From positions 1 to 6,170 of the forward strand of contig CAZQAA010000024.1 in assembly GCA_964591255.1 (NCBI GenBank): 6,170 bases of DNA, given 5' to 3'. Under the pieces are notes generated by a model. That model saw only the letters and a list, made by a program, of their open reading frames with translations. It searched no databases and was not told the origin of the DNA. This document shows, one piece after another, positions 1 through 4,860 of this stretch. The translations under genes and the position numbers were made by a program. Source of the stretch: CAZQAA01 sp964591255 (GTDB taxonomy: Bacteria; Desulfobacterota; DSM-4660; Desulfatiglandales; Desulfatiglandaceae). Every line of letters begins with the position of its first letter. The first letter of the stretch is position 1.

Positions 1-495
1 GAAATAATCGAAATAGCCCTTTCGGTTAAACCAGACCTGGCTACCCTTGTTCCTGAAAAGAGGGAGGAACTGACTACAGAGGGTGGGCTTGACATAATAC
101 GCCAGCAAGATCATCTTAAAGAGGTTGTAAAAAGATTAAAGGCTTCCAACATTAAAGTCAGTTTTTTCATAGATCCTGATCCCGAACAGGTTAAGGCATC
201 TTCTTACTGCGGGGCCGATATCGTTGAAATCCACACAGGTCATTACTCAGAAGCCCTTACTGAATCGGAGGCAAATGAACGCTTTAAACGCGTGGCAGCA
301 GCCGTGGAATCGGCTGTGGATTATAATCTGGCCATCAGTGCCGGACATGGGCTCAATTATGTCAATATCAAACGCTTTGTAGATTTGTCAAAGATAGAAG
401 AATATAGTATTGGACACAGTATTGTTGCTCGGGCCGTATTGGTAGGTTTCGAGAAGGCGGTACGTGAAATGGTCGAACTGGTAAAAAATTTTTAA
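1..495 (+). CDS. pdxJ: Pyridoxine 5'-phosphate synthase, C-terminal part (5' end outside window)
   Basis: The reading frame is open from base 1 to a TAA at 493-495 and encodes the last 164 residues. PdxJ condenses 1-deoxyxylulose 5-phosphate with 3-amino-2-oxopropyl phosphate to pyridoxine 5'-phosphate, the last ring-forming step of DXP-dependent vitamin B6 synthesis, in the cytoplasm. Visible family motifs, in fragment numbering, are LVPEKREELTTEGGLD (about residues 16-31), FFIDPDP (about 55-61), the phosphate/substrate loop VEIHTGHY (about 75-82), SAGHGLNY (about 112-119) and IGHSIVARAVLVG (about 136-148). The enzyme is usually about 235-245 residues, so roughly 70-80 N-terminal residues lie upstream. 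No frame damage is seen. acpS starts only 3 nt after the stop, the common pdxJ-acpS pairing, so the two are very probably cotranscribed. The short in-frame ATG at 292 is internal and is not a separate gene. Confidence 0.97.
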   Translation, partial: EIIEIALSVKPDLATLVPEKREELTTEGGLDIIRQQDHLKEVVKRLKASNIKVSFFIDPDPEQVKASSYCGADIVEIHTGHYSEALTESEANERFKRVAAAVESAVDYNLAISAGHGLNYVNIKRFVDLSKIEEYSIGHSIVARAVLVGFEKAVREMVELVKNF

Positions 496-498
496 AAA

Positions 499-879
499 AT
501 GATTTACGGTATCGGAGTAGATTTAGTAAGTATTAAAAGAATCGACAGGGTAATCCAAAGATGGAAAGACAGATTCATTGCGAGGGTCTTTACGCCTGAC
601 GAAGCGAGGATTTGTCACAAAAGATTGCACCCGTCTTCTGCTTTTGCATTACGGTTTGCTGCCAAGGAGGCCTTTTCCAAGGCATTGGGTCTGGGAATGA
701 AGCATGGCATCAAATGGAAGGACATAGAGGTCTTCAATCATCCAAGCGGCAAACCGGGACTAAATTTGTATGGGATATCTTCGAAAATCTTTCATGAAAA
801 GGGGATAACATCCATCCATCTTAGCCTATCTGACGAAAATGGATATGCCATGGCTATGGTGGTATTGGAAAAATCATAA
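499..879 (+). CDS. acpS: Holo-[acyl-carrier-protein] synthase
   Basis: The product is 126 residues, the normal AcpS size. AcpS transfers 4'-phosphopantetheine from coenzyme A to the conserved serine of apo-acyl carrier protein, activating it for fatty acid synthesis, with Mg2+ as cofactor. The N-terminal motif GIGVDLVSI (residues 4-12) carries the metal-binding Asp8. The second signature RFAAKEAFSKALG (52-64) carries metal-ligand Glu57 and the CoA-binding lysines. HLSLSD (107-112) near the C-terminus is also typical. The start is ATG, 3 nt after the pdxJ stop. No good Shine-Dalgarno is visible in the A/T-rich junction, so translation probably depends on ribosomes finishing pdxJ. tsaE follows 5 nt after the stop. 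In many relatives a bifunctional nnrD gene lies between acpS and tsaE; it is absent here. Confidence 0.97.
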   Translation: MIYGIGVDLVSIKRIDRVIQRWKDRFIARVFTPDEARICHKRLHPSSAFALRFAAKEAFSKALGLGMKHGIKWKDIEVFNHPSGKPGLNLYGISSKIFHEKGITSIHLSLSDENGYAMAMVVLEKS

Positions 880-884
880 ACGTC

Positions 885-1397
885 TTGTCTCCATACCGAC
901 TCATATATCATACTGTATCTGAGGATGAGACGATCTTACTCGGGAAAAAACTTGGTGAGGACCTCATAGCGGGTGATTTTATTGCGCTTGCTGGTGAGCT
1001 GGGCAGCGGGAAAACCTGGTTTACAAAGGGACTTGCTCTGGGTCTCGGAATTTCACCCGGGACGGTTATTACCAGCCCGTCTTTCTCGCTCGTCAATGAA
1101 TATGAAGGGCGACATCCTCTATTTCATATAGATGCTTACAGGCTGGAGAAGCTTTCTGCTTTTCTGTCGGCCGGGCTCAGTGAGTATTTTGATAAAAACG
1201 GTGTTGTGGCCATGGAGTGGTCCGACCGTTGGCCGGAGATATTGCCAGACTCGAAACTGGTTGTTCATTTTACTATAATTGACCAGTCATCGAGAAAAAT
1301 TGCTATGTCAGGTGATCATCCAAGGCCTATTGATATATTGAAAGATCTGGAAAAAGTTATTGAACCAGACAAAAAGATAAATAGGGTATTCGTGTAA
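885..1397 (+). CDS. tsaE: tRNA threonylcarbamoyladenosine biosynthesis ATPase TsaE
   Basis: The product is 170 residues. TsaE is the P-loop ATPase that works with TsaB and TsaD in making t6A at position 37 of ANN-decoding tRNAs. The sequence shows the Walker A loop GELGSGKT (residues 37-44), the family stretch SPSFSLVNEY (64-73), HIDAYRLE (81-88) and the late EWSDR motif (111-115; EWxER-like). The frame offers no ATG near the expected N-terminus. The TTG at 885-887, 5 nt after the acpS stop, gives the family-typical distance to the P-loop, but its Shine-Dalgarno is weak (GGAA about 15 nt upstream), so the start is probable and not certain. About 50 residues follow EWSDR, slightly longer than many homologues. 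The gene ends in tandem stops, TAATAA (1395-1400). Its partner gene tsaD lies downstream in the same cluster. Confidence 0.95.
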   Translation: MSPYRLIYHTVSEDETILLGKKLGEDLIAGDFIALAGELGSGKTWFTKGLALGLGISPGTVITSPSFSLVNEYEGRHPLFHIDAYRLEKLSAFLSAGLSEYFDKNGVVAMEWSDRWPEILPDSKLVVHFTIIDQSSRKIAMSGDHPRPIDILKDLEKVIEPDKKINRVFV

Positions 1398-1405
1398 TAA
1401 TCAAT

Positions 1406-1424
1406 AGTTAGAAAACAGTTAGAA
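1406..1424 (+). repeat. Direct repeat AGTTAGAA x2, 11-nt period
   Basis: AGTTAGAA occurs exactly at 1406-1413 and again at 1417-1424, a start-to-start distance of 11 nt, about one helical turn. Such phased pairs can be sites for a DNA-binding protein. An eight-base AT-rich repeat may also be chance. It lies just after the tsaE tandem stops, upstream of the lysC hairpin. Confidence 0.4.
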
Positions 1425-1468
1425 TAAATACAGCGGCTTGGGAGAACCGATCCGGAAAAGACAACCGG

Positions 1469-1504
1469 CCTGATTATTGTAAGCTATTACAAACAGATAT
1501 CAGG
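1469..1504 (+). promoter_or_regulatory. Interrupted dyad / possible hairpin in lysC leader
   Basis: An inner perfect inverted repeat, TTGTAA (1477-1482) and TTACAA (1487-1492), surrounds the loop GCTA. An outer pair, CCTGAT (1469-1474) and ATCAGG (1499-1504), is also perfectly complementary. Together they give a 12-base-pair stem with a 2/6-nt internal loop. No U-run follows, so it is not a standard intrinsic terminator. It could be an operator, an mRNA structure in the lysC 5' leader, or chance. It ends 42 nt before the lysC ATG. Confidence 0.35.
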
Positions 1505-1546
1505 AAGCAAAGTCTTTACCTTAAAAAAAGAAAGAACATTTGATAT

Positions 1547-2779
1547 ATGGCACTGATAGTTCAAAAATATGGCGGCACCTCGGTAGGCAGCATTGAAAAG
1601 ATAAAGGCAGTTGCCAAGAGGGTAATTGAGTACCATAAAGATGGAAATCAAGTAGTGGTAGTCTTGTCGGCTATGGCCGGTCAGACCGATGGCCTAATAG
1701 AAAAGGCCCATGAGATATCTCCTGATCCTGACCCAAGGGAACTGGATGTCCTTGTCTCTACAGGTGAGCAGGTTAGTGTGGCACTGTTTGCCATGGCTGT
1801 AAAGAGCATGGGATATGATGCCCGCTCTCTCTTAGGATTCCAGGTAGGTATACATACAGACCGATTATATGGCAAGGCAAGGATCCATGAAATAGACACA
1901 ACCCGACTCCAAAGGGAGCTGGACAAAGGCAGGATAGTTACTGTAGCGGGATTTCAGGGCCTGGATGAACGGGGAAACATCACCACCCTTGGTCGGGGTG
2001 GGTCTGATACAACCGCCGTAGCCCTGGCAGCAGCTTTAGGCGCTGATGTCTGCGAGATATTTACCGATGTAGAGGGGGTTTACACTACTGATCCCAATAT
2101 ATGCCCAAATGCCAGAAAGATGGATTCCATTTCATATGATGAAATGCTCGAAATGGCCAGCCTGGGGGCAAAGGTATTGGAGATCCGTTCAGTAGAATTT
2201 GCCAAAAAATTCAATGTTCCTATACATGTTAGATCAACTTTTTCAATGGAAAGGGGAACAATGGTAGTCGCAGAAACAAAGGATATGGAAAAGGTAATGG
2301 TGTCCGGAGTTACTTACAACAAAAATGAGGCAAGAGTAACTATAAGAAAGGTGCCGGATCGACCAGGAATCGCCTCACGTATATTTGAACCTATATTTGA
2401 GGCAGGAATTGTGGTTGATATGATCGTCCAGAATACGAGTGAAGATGGCCTTACCGATCTTACTTTTACTGTTCCAAAATCTGATTTTCAACGGACAATG
2501 AAGCTGGTATTGGAAATAGCAAGGGATGTAGAGGCAGAAAAAGTCATGGGGGACGAAAATATCGCCAAGGTCTCTATTATAGGGGTTGGCATGAGGAGCC
2601 ATGCAGGCGTAGCCAAAAAAATGTTCGAGGCCCTGGCAATGGAGAATATGAATATTATTATGATAAGCACGTCCGAAATAAAGATATCGTGTATTATTCA
2701 AGAAAAATACACAGAGCTTGCAGTTAGGACCCTTCACAAAGTCTTTGGATTGGACGATGAAAAAAGTGATGGGCAATGA
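1547..2779 (+). CDS. lysC: Aspartate kinase (monofunctional, tandem ACT domains)
   Basis: The product is 410 residues, the usual size of the lysine/threonine-responsive class without a fused homoserine dehydrogenase. It phosphorylates L-aspartate to aspartyl-4-phosphate, the first step to lysine, threonine, methionine and diaminopimelate. The amino acid kinase domain covers about residues 1-235: KYGGTSVGS (7-15), VVVVLSAMAGQTDGL (36-50), STGEQVS (71-77), TTLGRGGSDTTA (146-157), FTDVEGVYTTDP (172-183) and LEIRSVEFA (211-219). Two ACT domains follow, about 252-330 (VPDRPGIASRIF, QNTSEDGLTDLTF) and about 341-405 (GVGMRSHAGVAKKMF, ISTSEIKIS). Feedback inhibition by lysine, alone or with threonine, is expected from the family. 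The ATG at 1547 has only a weak A/G-rich site upstream. A downstream ATG at residue 239 is preceded by AAGGGG and could start a separate regulatory subunit. The end overlaps the comEA-like gene. Confidence 0.98.
   Translation: MALIVQKYGGTSVGSIEKIKAVAKRVIEYHKDGNQVVVVLSAMAGQTDGLIEKAHEISPDPDPRELDVLVSTGEQVSVALFAMAVKSMGYDARSLLGFQVGIHTDRLYGKARIHEIDTTRLQRELDKGRIVTVAGFQGLDERGNITTLGRGGSDTTAVALAAALGADVCEIFTDVEGVYTTDPNICPNARKMDSISYDEMLEMASLGAKVLEIRSVEFAKKFNVPIHVRSTFSMERGTMVVAETKDMEKVMVSGVTYNKNEARVTIRKVPDRPGIASRIFEPIFEAGIVVDMIVQNTSEDGLTDLTFTVPKSDFQRTMKLVLEIARDVEAEKVMGDENIAKVSIIGVGMRSHAGVAKKMFEALAMENMNIIMISTSEIKISCIIQEKYTELAVRTLHKVFGLDDEKSDGQ
2251..2263 (+). promoter_or_regulatory. Possible internal ribosome binding site and start within lysC
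   Basis: AAGGGG at 2251-2256 lies 4 nt before an in-frame ATG at 2261-2263 (LysC residue 239). This point is between the kinase domain and the first ACT domain. Initiation here would give a protein of 172 residues holding only the two ACT domains. In Bacillus subtilis and Corynebacterium glutamicum the beta subunit of aspartokinase is made from such an internal start in the same frame. The spacing is a little short. Alternative ATGs at residues 247 and 251 (2285 and 2297) also have purine-rich leads. This is an inference from position and motif only. Confidence 0.35.
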
Positions 2780-3326
2780 TCAAACAGCTGCTATCCTGCT
2801 CCTGTTGCTTTTTTTATTATATATTCATCTATTGAAAACGTCTTATAGCATCCTCCGACCTTACACCCCTACCTTCGAAGGACAAGTTTTTGTACAGATT
2901 TCAGGAAAAGTCATACATCCCGGGGTTTACGTATTCCATCGGAGGCCGGATCTGAAAACTTTAGTGAACCGGTCCGGTAAATGTGATCTTGATACGGGTA
3001 AGTACCCGTTATGGTCAAGCGGCCTGAATTCCGGAAGCAGGATCAACGTCCAGGCCACGAAAAATGGTATATTTTTTTTAAAAAGCGAGATGTCTGCCTT
3101 CTATAAGATCACGTTAGACCTGCCCATTGATCTTAACAAAGAAAACATTTCAGGACTCACTGCTGTTCCGGGAATCGGACCAAGCACTGCAGCCGCTATT
3201 GTTAGGAAAAGAGACAAAAAAAAAGGGTTTGTCAAGCTGGAAGAACTCATGGATATAAAGGGGATAGGACCTTCTTTATATAAAAAGATACGACACTACT
3301 TTGTGTTGGAGCAGGTCAAAGGATAA
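2757..3326 (+). CDS. comEA: Membrane-anchored ComEA-like protein: SLBB + helix-hairpin-helix
   Basis: From ATG 2757 the product is 189 residues. After a short basic N-terminus (MKKV) there is one hydrophobic segment at about 11-27, likely a signal anchor. It is followed by an SLBB-like beta-grasp region at about 44-101 (ISGKVIHPGVYVF, LVNRSGK, SGSRINVQ). The C-terminal HhH region is at about 125-183: LNKENISGLTAVPGIGPSTA with first hairpin PGIGPS (138-143) and second KGIGPS (168-173). Order and motifs match ComEA, which binds incoming double-stranded DNA outside the cytoplasmic membrane during transformation. The in vivo role here is inferred. Starts at 2718 (TTG) or 2769 (ATG) are possible; 2757 has GGA 7 nt upstream and a charged leader, and overlaps lysC by 23 nt. 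The stop overlaps tsaD in TAATG. The gene carries T7, T8 and A9 tracts. Confidence 0.85.
   Translation: MKKVMGNDQTAAILLLLLFLLYIHLLKTSYSILRPYTPTFEGQVFVQISGKVIHPGVYVFHRRPDLKTLVNRSGKCDLDTGKYPLWSSGLNSGSRINVQATKNGIFFLKSEMSAFYKITLDLPIDLNKENISGLTAVPGIGPSTAAAIVRKRDKKKGFVKLEELMDIKGIGPSLYKKIRHYFVLEQVKG
3216..3224 (+). repeat. A9 homopolymer tract followed by GGG in comEA-like gene
   Basis: Nine consecutive A lie between the two HhH motifs and are followed by GGG. They encode three lysines in the normal frame. Loss or gain of one A would soon reach a stop (near 3256 or 3281) and remove the second HhH motif. Such a tract is a candidate for polymerase or ribosome slippage, or simply lysine codon use. A T8 tract (3072-3079) and a T7 tract (2809-2815) lie in the same gene. 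Confidence 0.6.
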
Positions 3327-4360
3327 TGATTATACTGGGCATAGATACATCTTGTGATGATACTTCAGGCGCGGTGGTGGAGGACGGTCGACGTGTTTTG
3401 TCCAATGTGGTACACTCCCAGATAAAGGTCCATAATCCATATGGGGGTGTCGTACCAGAGCTTGCATCAAGAGAACACCTCAAAAATATTGTACCCGTCA
3501 TCCGGGAGGCCCTTCTCAGAGCAGGAATCGAAATGGGAGACCTGGATGGCATCGCCGTTACAGTTGGTCCTGGTTTGGTAGGTTCCCTTCTGGTAGGACT
3601 TTATTATGCCAAGGCCCTGGCATACACCCAAGGCATTCCTCTGATAGCAGTAAATCATCTGGAAGGTCATATCCTTTCCATATTTCTGGAAGATGAAATT
3701 CCAGCATTCCCTTTTGTGGCATTGACCGTCTCTGGAGGGCACACAAACCTCTACAAGGTAAATAAATATGGGGACTATGTACTGATGGGCCAGACCTTAG
3801 ACGATGCGGCAGGAGAGGCATTTGATAAAGTGGCCAAGGTCTTGGGCCTTGGCTATCCAGGTGGAGCAGTTATTGAAAATATGGCGAACAAAGGAGATAA
3901 ACAAAGGATCGGATTTCCGAAGGCGTATCTATCAAATGATTCTCTCGACTTCAGCTTCAGTGGTTTGAAGACCTCTGTAGCCTTGTATGTCAAGAAATGG
4001 CGTACAGCTTCCTTGCAAGATGAGGTAACCATTGCAGATATCGCCGCATCATTCCAGGAATCAGTAGTGGATGTCCTGACCCATAAGACAATGCTGGCAA
4101 GAGAAAAGGCAGAGACATTTTCAGTAGTTGTGACCGGCGGAGTTGCATGCAACAAGAGACTGAGAGCCAGATTGTCTGAGGCTGCATCAAAAAAGGATAC
4201 TCGTGTATACTGTCCCCAACCGGAGTTCTGTACCGACAACGGGGCAATGATTGCGATTGCAGGTTATCACAGGCTCCTAAACGGAGAAAAAGCAAAATTA
4301 TCCATAGACGTAAAATCCAGGTATCCCATTTCAGATCTCGTACATGCTAGATGTCGATAA
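3326..4360 (+). CDS. tsaD: tRNA N6-adenosine threonylcarbamoyltransferase TsaD
   Basis: The product is 344 residues, normal for TsaD/YgjD (Kae1/Qri7 family). It transfers the threonylcarbamoyl group from threonylcarbamoyl-AMP to A37 of tRNA, together with TsaB and TsaE. Motifs seen are the ASKHA phosphate loop GIDTSCDDTS (5-14), VPELASREHL (43-52), GPGLVGSLLVG (81-91), the metal-binding HLEGH (H111, H115), VSGGHT (135-140), LDDAAGEAFDKVAKVLGLGYPGG (158-180 region), FSFSGLKTS (209-217), TGGVACN (270-276) and the metal-ligand motif CTDNGAMIA (302-310, D304). The N-terminal motif reads D7 and D12 where Glu is usual (GIETSCDET), a conservative change. The ATG overlaps the comEA-like stop by one base (TAATG) with AAAGGA just upstream, so coupled translation is likely. 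The 3' end overlaps the DUF2062 gene by 10 nt. Confidence 0.98.
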   Translation: MIILGIDTSCDDTSGAVVEDGRRVLSNVVHSQIKVHNPYGGVVPELASREHLKNIVPVIREALLRAGIEMGDLDGIAVTVGPGLVGSLLVGLYYAKALAYTQGIPLIAVNHLEGHILSIFLEDEIPAFPFVALTVSGGHTNLYKVNKYGDYVLMGQTLDDAAGEAFDKVAKVLGLGYPGGAVIENMANKGDKQRIGFPKAYLSNDSLDFSFSGLKTSVALYVKKWRTASLQDEVTIADIAASFQESVVDVLTHKTMLAREKAETFSVVVTGGVACNKRLRARLSEAASKKDTRVYCPQPEFCTDNGAMIAIAGYHRLLNGEKAKLSIDVKSRYPISDLVHARCR

Positions 4361-4860
4361 AAATGAAGTTTCAAAGACAGATAAAATATTACTACCTGAG
4401 GTTAGTCCGTTTGAAAGACGATCCCCGCGAGCTGGCTCTGGGCGTGGCACTGGGGGTTTTTGCAGGTATGATGCCAATCATGCCTTTTCAGACCATAATA
4501 GCCATTGCCATGGCCCTGTTCATGAAAGCAAGCAAAATAACGGCCGCGGCTGGAACATGGATAAGCAATCCCTTAAACTGGTATCTTGTCTATTTTTACA
4601 ACTATAAACTTGGTGCGTTCATTCTGGGTCTGCCAAAGCAGAGCATCATATTTTCTTCCATAATGAATGCTGCACGGTCCGGGACCGAACCAATGGTCAT
4701 TGTAGAAAAGATACTTGGATCCGGAACCGCCATGATCGCTGCGTTCCTGATCGGTGGAATAATAATGGGCATTTCCCTGGCCATTCCCTCTTATTTCAGC
4801 TCTCTATACATTTTTATATATATAAGGGCCTTGAAAGAAAAGAGGAGACATAAACATTGA
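4351..4860 (+). CDS. DUF2062 integral membrane protein
   Basis: The product is 169 residues of unknown biochemical function. It fits the DUF2062 family: an N-terminal basic segment, then DDPRELALGVALGVFAGMMP (23-42) with PFQTIIAIAMALFM (45-58), then the family-typical WISNP motif (70-74) followed by NWYLVYFYNYKLG. Hydrophobic, probably membrane-spanning stretches are at about 28-58, 76-94 and 126-158, and the C-terminus is basic (KEKRRHKH). ATG 4351 overlaps the tsaD stop by 10 nt; ATG 4363 (residue 5), just after that stop, is equally possible, and neither has a clear Shine-Dalgarno. The stop overlaps the rsmA TTG start in TTGA, and the rsmA ribosome binding site lies within the last codons. 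The position between tsaD and rsmA says little about function; inner-membrane location is inferred from hydrophobicity. Confidence 0.85.
   Translation: MSIKMKFQRQIKYYYLRLVRLKDDPRELALGVALGVFAGMMPIMPFQTIIAIAMALFMKASKITAAAGTWISNPLNWYLVYFYNYKLGAFILGLPKQSIIFSSIMNAARSGTEPMVIVEKILGSGTAMIAAFLIGGIIMGISLAIPSYFSSLYIFIYIRALKEKRRHKH
4841..4847 (+). promoter_or_regulatory. Ribosome binding site deciding the rsmA TTG start
   Basis: AGAGGAG, the clearest Shine-Dalgarno in the window, lies inside the end of the DUF2062 gene, 9 nt before TTG 4857. No comparable motif precedes the next in-frame ATG at 4899, so the TTG is preferred as the rsmA start. Confidence 0.7.

Larger units (their letters stand above)
1398..1546 (+). 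promoter_or_regulatory. tsaE-lysC intergenic leader
   Basis: This 149-nt gap is the longest non-coding stretch in the window. It holds a direct repeat at 1406-1424, an interrupted dyad at 1469-1504 and an A-rich stretch (A7 followed by GAAAG) just upstream of the lysC ATG that may serve as a weak ribosome binding site. I find no convincing sigma-70 -35/-10 pair; TAGAAT at 1420-1425 resembles a -10 but lacks a matching -35 at usual spacing. No rho-independent terminator is visible on the + strand. A lysC promoter or post-transcriptional control here is inferred only from position. The gap is shorter than a standard lysine riboswitch and I do not recognise that fold. Confidence 0.35.

Noticed and set aside
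1438..1473. Short leader peptide frame (TTG to TGA, 11 codons) before lysC, considered as an attenuator
   Set aside because: There is no Shine-Dalgarno, it is not enriched in lysine or threonine codons, and no terminator hairpin follows.
1398..1546. Lysine riboswitch ahead of lysC
   Set aside because: The gap is too short for the usual aptamer plus expression platform and I could not find its multi-helix pattern or a terminator.
2718..2756. N-terminal extension of the comEA-like protein from TTG 2718
   Set aside because: It would lengthen the overlap with lysC to 62 nt, lacks a ribosome site and puts a polar stretch before the membrane anchor; ATG 2757 fits better.
2375..2776. 133-residue open frame on the - strand opposite the lysC ACT domains
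   Set aside because: It is antisense to a well-conserved coding region, rich in Cys, His, Asn and Tyr without recognisable motifs, and has no supporting start signal.
2805..2825. Promoter-like TTGCTT and TATATT inside the comEA-like gene
   Set aside because: The spacing is only about 9 nt and the AT-rich stretch is explained by codons for the hydrophobic membrane segment.
3853..4239. 128-residue open frame on the - strand opposite tsaD
   Set aside because: The TsaD motifs on the + strand fully explain this region; the antisense frame shows no family features.
4344..4607. 87-residue + frame overlapping the end of tsaD and the start of the DUF2062 gene
   Set aside because: It is out of frame with both real genes, low in hydrophobic structure and lacks any motif. 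The DUF2062 frame carries clear membrane segments and WISNP.
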